Below are positions 20,579-30,409 of a stretch of DNA of 32,302 nucleotides, piece by piece (positions within the stretch are counted from its first letter, which is position 1; each line of letters begins with the position of its first letter). The translations under genes were made by a program, and so were the position numbers. Location: positions 2,389-34,690 of the forward strand of contig ML769914.1 in the NCBI GenBank assembly GCA_009733575.1. Reading direction: 5' to 3'. Origin of the DNA: Gymnopus androsaceus JB14 (Eukaryota; Basidiomycota; Agaricomycetes; Agaricales; Omphalotaceae). A model generated the notes under the pieces. It made no database searches, was not told the origin of the DNA, and saw only the letters and a program-made list of their open reading frames with translations.

Positions 20579-20744
20579 AATATTTTTGGATTTTTCTGAG
20601 ATTTTCGGCGCTTGCGGCGCGATTTTTGAAAATTCACATGACAATCCTTGTCCGAAATAGTGTCAATTAGGCCGAAATCATAGCGTCATTTAGGGCATCA
20701 GGCCGGGCAAGGTTCAGTAGGAGCTTCTGGGGGCCTCTTTTTAC

Positions 20745-21007
20745 GGTAACCATATGGTATGGCAGTGCAAGTGCTTTGCTGCGCACGTGATCGTCTTGAG
20801 TTGAGCCCAACTCTCCTGAACCTTGATATCATTTCACTGATATGCGAAGAACTGGATCAACTGAGAAGACCAAAGAATTTCGGCTGATGCCTTGTTGTTG
20901 CTAGGCCTCAACACCAAGATTTCCTAGAGCCAGCTTTCGGTGTACTCTGGAGGAAAAACCATAGTCTGGACCCCCTTCTTTGTTTTCTCCAAACAAAAAC
21001 ATCCCAG
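20745..21007. other. Intergenic
   Basis: About 260 bp between the transposon stack and the candidate LTR. No gene or repeat is recognised. Confidence 0.4.
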
Positions 21008-21308
21008 TGTTGGAATTTACAGAAAATCCATTTTAACCCACATTACAACATACTCATGAATTTATGATATCACAGGAGATATTTGTGCATATACTCACAG
21101 TAGCCACTTATTGATTCTCATGAAACCCACTCATATTCACATAGTATCCACTTTCCTGTTATATGCACTATGACATAGTCATTCTTACAGGTATAAATAC
21201 AGTATGTAGTTACTCATGTACCTTACCCGTTTGCCTCAGGGCCTGCCACCGCCCAGTCAAGGATAAACAGCTATACAATCATTTAAACTCCATTTATTAT
21301 TTCTAACA
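21008..21308. mobile_element. Candidate solo LTR (301 bp)
   Basis: It starts TGTTGGAATTTACAGAAAAT, ends TTCTAACA (TG...CA), and has a TATAAATA box near 21192, as in Copia-like LTRs. The flanking pentamers are CCCAG and CCTGG, so a target duplication is not intact. No second copy occurs in the window. Old solo LTR is the best reading. Confidence 0.5.
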
Positions 21309-22030
21309 CCTGGAAACAAATCATAAGGCTCCTAACTTTGTGCAATTGGCTGCAGATAGCTTGAACTGACTAGATTCAATGTTCATGCAGGTGCCAGATA
21401 GAATCCATGCTCTTCTGAATATTCTACCTGGAATCAAAGAGTGGAGAAGGTATTGAGAGGTCATTTTCCCCAATCATCATTCCTTATGCATAACTTGTTT
21501 CTGACCTCCATAAAGGTAGTATTAAAAGGCTCAATAGGATCTTCATGTTAAGACAGAATGCTCTACTACACCTCATGGGCTCAAGTATTCAGACAACAAT
21601 ACCAAGATCTACACATCCATCCCTTGGTATACACCAGGTTTAGAGAATTTCTGCAGTGTATTGTCCCAAGTCTTTGTACACTGTGCCCATTGTGTTCCCT
21701 TATCTCTACACGTTGTTTTATTGCATTACTGAAGTCTAATCAGTAAAGGTAAAACCAATGCAATGCAAATGTACCTGTACAGGACCCACCTAGCAAGGTT
21801 GAAAGTGGTTCCATTGCAAACAGGTGAGTCTCAGAGCGCTGAGCCATGCGGCATGCTGACCCCTTTCTACAGGAGTTGCTTATATATACTCAGTGCTGGT
21901 GAGATGGAGGTCCTAGAGTTTTCTCCATCTCACCAGGTACATGCGGAAATTTACTTAATTTACTTGTTCAATCATAGTCCTCTCCATTGCACTAGTCTAT
22001 TCATTGTTTGCGCTACCCTCTCCCCCTTCT
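21309..22030. other. Intergenic
   Basis: About 720 bp with no supported gene. A perfect 14-bp inverted repeat (CTGGTGAGATGGAG) with a 13-nt loop lies at 21896-21936. Confidence 0.4.
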
Positions 22031-22177
22031 CCCTGTTTGGTTTCTGTTTTTATTTTATGGTATGCTATACATGTTTGTTATGTAAATATGTACGACGACC
22101 CACTTGAGAGTGTCTCCCAATACACGCAGGCCCCCTGGGGTTGATTTTGCCTAATTCAAAGGTCAACTGAGCTGATT
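22031..22177. repeat. Dispersed direct repeat, left copy
   Basis: This stretch matches 29613-29760 in the same orientation, from CCCTGTTT to GAGCTGATT, with clear blocks such as ACGACCCACTT and GGGGTTGATTT. It lies just downstream of the F-box pseudogene, while the other copy lies just upstream of it. Confidence 0.8.
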
Positions 22178-22208
22178 GGATGATTGTGAAACTGTCTGTT
22201 TATAAAAA

Positions 22209-22796
22209 CTAGTAGCAAAACAAAGCCAAATAAAAAATTAATATGGTGGCAGTTGCGGTGGGTCGAAGTTCCGATTGTTGATGGGCATGAAGACTTTCAA
22301 CGAAGCGATTTGTAATGGTCCTTTGGTTGGACTCGCTCTCCGGATCGCGAATGTGTAAATTCTCCAGCAAAGGTAAACGTTTGAGCAAGTGGACCACTTC
22401 GATATCAGAGAGAAAAGCTCCGCAATGCAAAAGCAAGGTCAAGCTCCAAAGGGACAGGAAACAGGCCAAAATCTGTCAATTTCCTGGAATACTTAGATCA
22501 TACTCGACTGAGTCTGAAGGTTTGGTAAATGAAGAATAATCGATTGTAAGCACCTTCAACGCCGGTGTTTGAAGCCACGAAGCGCAAGAAGCTATTTTTT
22601 TTGCCAGTTGGAAATGAAGCATGAGCTTGCTTAGATTGTCGTCCATATATTTTGATTGAGAGCAATTCCAAGTCAGGTAATGACAAGTAGACCAGTGTAC
22701 TGGCGTTTCGGTAGTTGAGATATCCTGTCTTCCTTCAAAAAAAGTTTTTCTAGATTGACACATGGAGCTAGCAATCTCTGTACATCCACCATAGGC
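22209..22796 (-). pseudogene. F-box protein pseudogene, C-terminal part
   Basis: The minus strand contains a leucine-rich tail in shifting frames: LAPCVNLEKLFLKEDRIS, then LPDLELLSIKI, then ASWLQTPALKVLTIDYSS, then HCGAFLSDIEVVHLLKRLPL. These fit the repeat-like C-terminus of mushroom F-box proteins. The N-terminal half lies 5.9 kb away at 28715-29465, and the two parts meet exactly at the target duplication of the intervening element. Frame breaks within this part mean decay, although some could be introns. Confidence 0.7.
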
Positions 22797-23183
22797 ATCC
22801 CCTATGGCGGCCCAAAGGGTGAAAAAATAAAATGCCCCCCCCCCTCGGCACTAATTATTGCGTGCACGCGCTTTTGGTTCATTGCGCGTGCGCATTTATT
22901 ATTCATTGCGTGCGCGCATTAAAAGTTATTCATTGCGCGTTAAATATGCATCTCCATTCCAGACATTGCCCAATTCAATCCAGATATGATATGCAATCCA
23001 ACTTAGAAGTCAGTGCATTTACCAAGCAAGTGGATCACAACCCAAGTAAAAACCAGAGTGATACTTTTGTATGCCATAGTGTATAGTATATACTAGAATG
23101 AGCAACTGGATTAGAAGAGCATATCATATCTGCATACCAGTCTCCGGATGTCAAGGCTGCAGCAAATTAGGGAAGAAACGTTA

Positions 23184-26100
23184 CATCAGCAAAACCACAC
23201 ATGCATGATCCGTATGAAGGCATGCCAAATACGTCCGATCATACGGATTTGGCTGCGTATGTATAGGGCCCCGGGTGCATATCCATCACGCTTGATTACG
23301 CACTGATTATACAGAATTACAGCCCCTTCTCTTGTTCATTTATACCCTCAAATATGCCCAATTATACCGCAATTATACTAAACTTTATAAATTTGATATG
23401 CAGCAAAAAAACATTGATAATTTAGTCTACTAGTATACAGCAATGACATTGTACAAAAGATAGCTATGTAAAAAGACTACAAAATTGGTGCTGTCCCGTA
23501 ACACCTCCAATGCCTTGTAGCTCCGAACAGAAACATTTGAAACCAAATAAATGATGGATTGAAAAGTCTGGAGATGTATCTGAGTCAGGTCGAGCTTAGA
23601 ACAGACAGAGAGTAATAAATACTCATGCAATAGTCAACAGACGTGCTTTGAAAGCAGAAGGCTTCACTTCAAATCCTCAGCAAGTTGAAAACTTCGCCGT
23701 ATTAGGTGTCTACTGTTAGGAGAAACCAATAGAGTTGCTATTCTTCATGGTCTTGCACTTCAGTGGCTGGTGGTGATATGCTGATTTTTCGGCTAAGGCT
23801 AGAACTGCGCAGAACCAATAATCCTAGGTTCTGTTAGTAACAAAACACGGTCAATAAGAGAACTATAGTAAGCCTGAGCTGATAGTTAAAATCTACCGAG
23901 GACCTATACTACCCAAGAGGTTGCAGAGTAACGGTACGCGCAATGGTACCATACTTAACTTTGTGAATGCGCCTCGATCAAAGTCCTATGCGCGGTATGG
24001 TGTAGCAAGGCAAGCTTGTTGGATAACAAGTTGCTGACCGAGGCAGATAAACGAGCCCACATACCAGTTATACTAGGTTAGGTCATCGAAGGATATACCC
24101 AAGGGATTGAAGTCTTAACGAGGCATCGCTTCCGCGATCAGCTCACCGAGGAGTCTAAACGACACTCAAGTTTATTAAACGAAGCAAGGTGGACCGAGAT
24201 GGGGAAGTACCCTAACGGGTGCCCTCAAAGTTGATGCTCGCTGGAAAGCGCCCAGGCATATAGCCGCGGCAGTCCAACGCGGCCACATGACCCACTTGCT
24301 GTAGCTACTTCTAGAGCATGGAAGGACCAAGGAGTATTTCTATCCGAGCCTCAGTGTTTTACCAAGATCCATATGCTACCAGGCATCTAGACTCGAGACC
24401 ACGCGGAACTAGAGATAATAACCAGTCTCCCATTGGCAAGGAAAAACATAGAAATACTTCCGAGGGCTGTTCTGCTAAAGGAACTGGCAAGCCTTGTAAA
24501 AAGGCAAATGACTCGAGTCGATTCGGACCAAAATCCCAAAAGTCGACCCAATCGAGGAAGACAAACGAACAAGGCAGGAAAACGTCGAGGCAAAACCATA
24601 GTATACACGCATATATGGACATTATTTATCTTTTCTATTTTACTTACTCTGTTTCATCCTATCTTGCTCAGTTTCTCTCATTTTCCTATTTTCATATATC
24701 TCGCTCAGTATATAAGGGTAGCTATTCTATCTCGGAATGACAAGTTAGACTTGATACCTGAAACGCAGTTCTATCTTAGGACCTGTAGTGATTCGTACAC
24801 GCTCAGACGCGTCTGCATCGTCCTCTACAACCTTTGAAACGGGTGGCCTTCTTGTAACCTCGATAATACTGAGGCTGTTCATTCTACTTCCCGGCTATTA
24901 AGTCGAGCATTCCTGGTTTTCATCTCGAAGAGAGGTCACATCAGTCTTAGGACCGCAGGTGGAGCCTAACGTGCACACCTCGACGAGCCCGTTGTTGATT
25001 AGGAAAGGTCTTGGACCCAACTGTCGGCTTGGTCTAGTTTTAGGGAGGAAGCTTCTCGGAGTGTTACCTAGCTTTACCAACAGATTCTACCCCTTGCCCG
25101 CTCTTCGCTGAGTGTGTTAAAAACGCCTACTCAAGTGACTTGCACGGCGGTCGTATAAGCTTGTTAGGTAACTCGCGGGAATCCCTGAGAGTTGGAGTAT
25201 CATTGCGCGGCGACGTAAAGGCTCCCGAGATACGCAAAGTCGTTTGTTGAGTCGGCGTACTTGACCCGTGCTTTGGTGTTTGCTTTCCCCTCGATTAGTT
25301 CAGCGCGTCGTCATACATTAGTTGGCTTTTCAAAACCTCCCTCCAAATATAAAACCTTGTTCATTGCGCACTATCTGTGTCAACTGTCAAGTGCTTTTCT
25401 CTTCGAATCAATTAGTAGTCGAGGGAACCTTTGACAACCTCCTTCCTCGCATTAAATTAAACCTTTTGGATTATATCTGATTGGGGTGATTGTTGTTTGG
25501 TTGGTTTTCATACCCAGCACATATCTAACTCATCAGTGGGTTTTCAAAACCTAAGGTATCACATTTGAGCAGAGTGCTTTGAGAAGAAAAAAGTACACAC
25601 TGCACACTGCCGTGTCAATTAGGAGTGCCACAAGGGAACTAGGGTCGAAGCGGGAGGACTTGAGGAGAGAATGAGGACCAGCGCCAGCACCAGAACAGTA
25701 TGGGGACAAAAAGACCCACTGGGAGCCATACAGTTAGTTGCAGTGAGCACAATTAATGGTAGCAAAAATATTTACTGAGGTATGCCCACGCGACTCATTG
25801 GTATTGTTTGCCGCTAGCAAAGAGCTCATGTGCAGTCAAGAGGCGAGTTTCAGTTCAATGGGTTGCAAGGGCGTTAGAAGAAATCCTCCAAGTAAAACTA
25901 CGCAAAATAAAAAGGGTATAAGCTGCGAATAAAAACAGCAAATGAGTTCACATACCTGGCATGCCATTGGAGCAAACAGGCTGCAGTAACATTTACATTG
26001 AATGTCAGTCTCGTAGAAGACATAGAAAGGAGGAATTTACGCACATTAGACTATTCCTATCCATCCCGAGTCTTTCTCAAGCTTTTGGCCATACAGAAAT

Positions 26101-26566
26101 TCCAAGTTGAACGAAGGACTTGTTGAAGTGCAAGGAAGTAAGGAAGTGCCGGAAAAGATACAATCCACGTGAGACTGTACAGTAGCTTGTCGGAGTTTCA
26201 AATGACTTGAGTATTCTTGCGAGTTTTTTTCAACCCTCCCGGCGGCAGATGCACCAATGTAAGCTATTGTACAATATTCTAATTTCTTGCTAGTACTTAC
26301 TCTTGACTCTCCGCATTGAGGCTGAACATGGGGCACACCGCAATGGAATAGTGACTAACTTGTACCTACATCAACTTATTTACTACTGTGATAAAATGCT
26401 CTAATGGTCATATCATTTTATAACCTGGGTATAAACCGCGTATAAACTACGTATAACAGTTATACGGCCAAAGAAATTCCGCTGGACCGTGATCGCGTAT
26501 GATTGTGCATATCAATTACATCAATCTACAGATCATACGCAATATGATCTGGTGGTTTTGCTGATG
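23184..26566. mobile_element. 3.4-kb CATCAGCAAAACC-family insertion
   Basis: Ends are CATCAGCAAAACCAC and its reverse complement, flanked by TA at 23182-23183 and 26567-26568. Subterminal regions share CGTATGATC and TTATAC motifs in inverted order. The internal repeat at about 26950-27293 serves as an empty site, which supports one insertion. No transposase was recognised. The middle (about 23640-25590) looks like a different, further nested sequence. Confidence 0.65.
23640..25590. other. Unassigned higher-GC block inside the 3.4-kb element
   Basis: The composition differs from the AT-rich flanks. Open frames are short (140 aa or less, several frames open at 24318-24740) and unlike known proteins. 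Near 25537 TTTTCAAAACCTAAGGTATC resembles an LTR end followed by a primer-binding-like GGTATCA, but no LTR pair or duplication was found. A degraded retroelement fragment is possible. Confidence 0.3.
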
Positions 26567-27296
26567 TAAAAACATATATTGGTTGGTAGAGTATAAGGAA
26601 AGAGGCACTACGTGAGTCAAAGATAAGCCTTGGGTATTAGGTATAGGCAATACAAGGCAAAACAAAACCACATGCAGCTAGAATTCGAAATCGACATTGG
26701 AGCCCCAGGTTGTATGCTGGAGCATATACACACCCCAGTTCGGGCGCCATTCCTTCAGTGCGGGCACAGTAGAAGTCAAGAGTTCAAGAGAAGTAGATTG
26801 GTTTGGTCCACTCGGACCAGCTTTGTTGCTGCCATCCATGGGAGTAGCCTTGTTGAGATTGCCAGAACCTGTATCATTGAAGTAATTATCAGTACAATAT
26901 CAGTAAATTGCTTATGCTATATGTTAAGTTTGCGCATAGATCATGACCAAGAAAACCAGGTGGTATGTATGTTATAATATATATCTAAAGTGAATGACTG
27001 GATAGATAATTAGAAGAATGTATTGTATCCACATGCCAGATGTCAGCAGTGAGTTAGAGGGGAAACACTAAAGGATATCAGTGGATCATCTAAAGTAGAA
27101 GGACAGAGGCACAGTGCAAGTCAAAGGTAAGCTTTTGGCATAAATGAAAGTAGTTCAATCAGAGATTTAATGAGCAACTACAGGGCAAAAAAAAGGAGTC
27201 ACAGAAAGCATTTGGTCAGAAGTCAAGCTTGACATTTGAGTCCCCAAGTCAAGTGTTGGAGCATATACACACCCCAGTCTGGACTCCATTGCTTTA

Positions 27297-27525
27297 CATC
27301 AGCAAAACCTGTATCTTGGCCAATACATTCTGGAGCAAGGGTACCCTCTCCAGAGCGCTCCAGAGAGCTCAGAGCACTCAGAGCCATTCAATCGCTTTTG
27401 GACAGGTTTGACAGCTGTCAAAAAGCCATCAAAAAGCGATTGAATGGCTCTGAGTGCTCTGGAGAGGGTACCCTTGCTCCAGAATGTATTAAGATGTCTT
27501 ATCAACCATCCAGGTTTTGCTGATG
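27297..27525. mobile_element. CATCAGCAAAACC-family foldback MITE (229 bp)
   Basis: Perfect ends CATCAGCAAAACCTG, flanked by TA at 27295-27296 and 27526-27527. Long inner arms pair over 27322-27402 and 27431-27490 (GGAGCAAGGGTACCCTCTCC and GCCATTCAATCGCTTTT), so most of the element folds into one hairpin. It is non-coding. Confidence 0.92.
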
Positions 27526-27929
27526 TAAGGGTGCAGGAGGCAAGAGTGTAAAATGAAATGTAACTCAGTTGGCCATGAAGTAGTGGTACAACTAATATAC
27601 TACCTGTAGAATGAGATATAACTATAGGATTATAAGTATCAGGATGAAATAAGTAAAATAAAGCTCACCTCAGTTTGCCATGAAGTAGTGGTATAACTGA
27701 AGGAGTAAAAACTTGGTGCAGTGATATGTAAGTCAATTGCTAGATCAGTGTAGGTAAGTTGAAACATTGTGAATGGAAAAAACAAAGTATGAAGGAAAAG
27801 GGAAGTCAAAGCATCAGTTTGCATTCAGAGTAGTTTGCTCAACAAAGAGTTCAGGAGTAGTGAATCAGTTAGTTCTGCTCTGAATTGTCTACTGGTGAGC
27901 TTCATTGGTATCAAGAGGTGATTCCACTT

Positions 27930-28130
27930 TATTTAAGCATCAGTAATGGAACAACATCTTGAGATAAAGATATCCTCACCATATTGTGATTGAAGCCTGC
28001 ACTTCTTACAAGGTGTCTCAGAGAGGGAGTGGAATTGGTCAGATGAGTTTCAACTTCATCTTCAGACTCATCCAAATCTTCCTCATATTTTATGCAACTG
28101 TGTTTCTGTTTTTGAATAGCAACAGTCTTG
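27930..28130 (-). pseudogene. Possible coding remnant in the 5.9-kb element
   Basis: The minus strand reads an acidic segment KYEEDLDESEDEVETH followed by SLRHLVRSAGFNHNMV, of the kind found in transposon-encoded proteins. It is short, lacks clear start or catalytic motifs, and the plus strand over 27986-28447 is also open. Family not recognised. Confidence 0.2.
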
Positions 28131-28389
28131 TGAGTCTACAGGTTGAATACCCTCATCCATGTCACTACACATCATCTTCTGATGTCCCAATTGTCAGCTT
28201 GGACTGCATCATCACCCACTTGAAGGGCAATTTCACACTGAAAGCATTCTGGACTGGAGGCCAAGCCTCAGCCTCAAGGGAGTGGGAATTTTCCAATGGC
28301 TACATACATGTCTTGAGATTTAAAAAATGGACGTGGCATCTTTTCAAATTCTTGAAGCTTCAATGCTCCGATACTTACATCGAGGGATC

Positions 28390-28555
28390 GGCCGTTCCGT
28401 ATGGTCATCACGTGGTTATTTTGGATCATTCGGAATGGCCAGCGTGACAACTCGCAACCGATTACCGTTATCGTTATCAGCGTGCGCACTTCGGAGGGTA
28501 CGGCTGCCGTTCCGTATGGTAGTCACGTGGTTATTTTGGACCATTCGGAACGGCC
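28390..28555. repeat. Duplicated 51-bp quasi-palindromic boxes
   Basis: Two near-identical 51-bp boxes at 28390-28440 and 28505-28555 share CCGTTCCGTATGGT, TCACGTGGTTATTTTGGA and CATTCGGAA. Each starts and ends with complementary GGCCGTTCCG/CGGAATGGCC-type arms. A TATATATAAG lies just after, at about 28568. They are near the right end of the 5.9-kb element and could be transposase-binding or promoter elements. Confidence 0.7.
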
Positions 28556-28714
28556 TGGAACTCAAATCTATATATAAGTATAGCGGCGACCTTTGTAAAG
28601 CGCGGACTTGAAAGAATGAAATCCGCGCACGCGCGACAAATAATTGGCGCGGGCGCAACAATAGTGGGAAGGGGGGCATTTTATTTTTTCACTCTTTGGG
28701 CCGCCATAATCCCC

Positions 28715-29465
28715 TGTAGGTCAGGTCACTTCCGCAGGAGAGGAATGGAAGATGAGCCGCCTCGGAAGGTGTGAATATTAGGAGCACGGGAAAGTAGTCG
28801 ATCGTAGATTCGAAACGTCTCGTCATCTATGTCGGTTTCCCAACCTCGTTTGCCAACCTCGTTTGGTTATCCTCAGTGACTCCAACCTAGGAAGATCTAT
28901 CATCTTTAGACATGGATGCAAGTCATCAGATAGCTTCTCGAATCTGAAATCTAGTTCTCGCCATCTCGATGAATGTTATCAGCCGCGCGAGGAGAGGATG
29001 TTCAGGGCCGTAAACACCTAATGAAAGGGAAAGTGTATGGTTTCTCGACCTTTCAAGAAATAAGTCAAGAACTTGACCGAGCCGATAACTAACTAGGCCT
29101 GAATCCAAGTCATATTCGGACCACCATCTAGAGCATCCAATAGACAATCTCCTCCAGCGAGTACAGACCCAGCTGATGATCAACGCAGGGTTTGCCATAT
29201 CCAAACAATTACCTTGGAAAGCAACTCCTGCCTTTATACAATATCCGAATATCTCTAACAGGAGATCATCAGGGAGACGTTGTATGGCAAAGAGGACAGA
29301 GCCAAGCTTGGAGAGATGTGTTTTAATTCGGGTGCGGCGTATCTCCCAATTCGAGTCGTCCTTGACCAAAGAATCAAGGTCATCTTCGGCAAGCTTGAGA
29401 AGATTCCAGATGGTACCAGCTTGTGGCTGGAAGTTGATCCAGCTTCTGTTATGGTACATTGGCAA
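28715..29465 (-). pseudogene. F-box protein pseudogene, N-terminal part
   Basis: This begins with a heptad-like segment (LLKLAEDDLDSLVKDDSNWE) followed by the F-box core RLPDDLLLEIFGYC and WVCTRWRRLSIGCSRWW, then SRNHTLSLSLGVYG, typical of Agaricomycete F-box proteins that recruit targets to SCF ubiquitin ligases. The frame stops at 28926. Coding-like sequence resumes one frame over (SDDLHPCLKMIDLPRLESLR), then shifts again at a 13-bp tandem duplication (CCAACCTCGTTTG twice, about 28840-28866) into LLSRAPNIHTFRGG. It ends at the target duplication of the 5.9-kb element. The true start may be an exon upstream of 29465. Confidence 0.75.
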
Positions 29466-29612
29466 CGACCATCATCATCATCATCGTCAACCATACTTGT
29501 GCGAGCAGTTCCGGTAGATGGACGTTCGTGAAAAGGAGCAAAAAGTAAGCGCCCCCTATTTCGGTGCCGCAACTTGTGGTGGAGCCGAGTTCCTAGTAGC
29601 TCCCACCCTTAT

Positions 29613-29760
29613 CCCTGTTTCGTTTTCTGTTTTTATATGATATTATACTATACATGATAGTTACTTAGATATGTATGACGACCCACTTCGGAGCGTCTCC
29701 CAATACACACGGACCTCCCGGGGTTGATTTGGCCTAATACAAAGGTTCACTGAGCTGATT
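29613..29760. repeat. Dispersed direct repeat, right copy
   Basis: Counterpart of 22031-22177, with the same ACGACCCACTT and GGGGTTGATTT blocks. Similarity extends weakly upstream through a C-rich stretch. The two copies bracket the F-box pseudogene. Confidence 0.8.
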
Positions 29761-30003
29761 CGAAGCCTCAAGGCAGGTTCATCCGCGCTAACCGCAGCGT
29801 TACCCAGATACTATGAACTCACATAGATAGTCGAAATATAGAATGCTTGGTTGACAGTGAAAGTAACAAATTTGCCATTGAAAGATGGGAACGAAAAGTA
29901 GTTCTGACTGAACTATATCACCATATGTTTACTGGAGGAAGGGTGACAGGAACTCAGAACTTCTGCGGGTACAATTTGGAGTATCATCCCTTTCCGTTCA
30001 TTT
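29761..30003. other. Intergenic
   Basis: About 240 bp without a recognised gene or repeat. Confidence 0.4.
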
Positions 30004-30338
30004 CATAGATTTTGGTGCCACCTCCTAGATACTCATGAGGGCGGGAAGCCCTATCAGATCCTCCGATACTTCACTGGCAGCCTGGGCAGTAAGTACGCCG
30101 ATTCTGTATGCATCTTATACAGATGCCACAAATTGTGGCGCTACCTCCTAGATACTTATGAGGACAAGAAGCATTTATCAGATCCTCCGATACTCCTGGG
30201 CAGTAAGTATCCCAATTCTTTATGCATCCCCAACCATTCATGTCACAGATTGTGGCGCTATCCCCTAGATGCTCATGAAGATGAGAAGTCCCTATCGGAC
30301 CCTCCGATACTCCACTGGCAGCCTGGGCAGTAAGTACG
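30004..30338. repeat. Three-copy minisatellite, period about 117-121 bp
   Basis: Units begin near 30006, 30127 and 30244, with shared blocks TGGCGCTA, CTAGATACTCATGA, ATCAGATCCTCCGATACT and CTGGGCAGTAAGTA. The middle unit lacks a short internal segment (CACTGGCAGC). The array ends about 70 bp before the lectin start codon. Confidence 0.85.
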
Positions 30339-30409
30339 GCATCGTAGTGAAATGCGACGCCAGGTATAAGAGGGAACGAATCCTCTAGCAGTTTCCCCAT
30401 CCCATCCCC

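Larger units (their letters stand above)
19862..20736. mobile_element. hAT-like non-autonomous element with nested insertions
   Basis: The terminal repeat starts AGGCCCCCAGAAGCTCC on both ends (about 33 bp, few mismatches, once the nested element at 19871-20145 is set aside). The flanks are a perfect 8-bp duplication CTTTTTAC at 19854-19861 and 20737-20744. Subterminal motifs recur (CCTTGTCCGAAATAG-like, TAGCGTCATTTAGGGC). An 8-bp TSD fits hAT-type elements. There is no transposase frame: about 598 bp remain without the nested element and its duplicated CA, including the second nested element at 20386-20578. Confidence 0.85.
23030..27296. repeat. Diverged internal repeats of the 5.9-kb element
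   Basis: 23060-23183 plus 26567-26755 aligns with about 26950-27293. Shared blocks include GGAGCATATACACACCCCAG at about 26719 and 27259, and GAGTCAAAG/AAGTCAAAGG. The first repeat is split by the 3.4-kb insertion, the second ends at the 229-bp insertion. A shorter repeat (GCCATGAAGTAGTGGTA) occurs at about 27572 and 27678. Confidence 0.65.
22803..28708. mobile_element. 5.9-kb TIR element interrupting an F-box gene
   Basis: Terminal repeats start TATGGCGGCCCAAAG and match for about 38 bp with one difference (GGGTGA versus GAGTGA). The flanks are a perfect 6-bp duplication ATCCCC at 22797-22802 and 28709-28714. GCGC-rich subterminal segments sit at both ends (22860-22950 and 28600-28660). Removing it joins the two halves of the F-box pseudogene. 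No intact transposase frame is present; the interior contains diverged internal repeats, at least two CATCAGCAAAACC-family insertions and a possible coding remnant near 27930-28130. The superfamily is not assigned: TSD length and long GC-rich TIRs do not fit Tc1, hAT or PIF. Confidence 0.85.

Noticed and set aside
23640..23700. A tRNA-like stretch (TGCTTTGAAAGCA followed by CTTCAAATCC)
   Set aside because: No acceptor stem, D-arm or proper T-loop consensus could be folded.
27986..28447. A 153-aa plus-strand frame in the 5.9-kb element
   Set aside because: It runs into the duplicated 51-bp boxes, has no recognisable motif, and the opposite strand looks slightly more protein-like.
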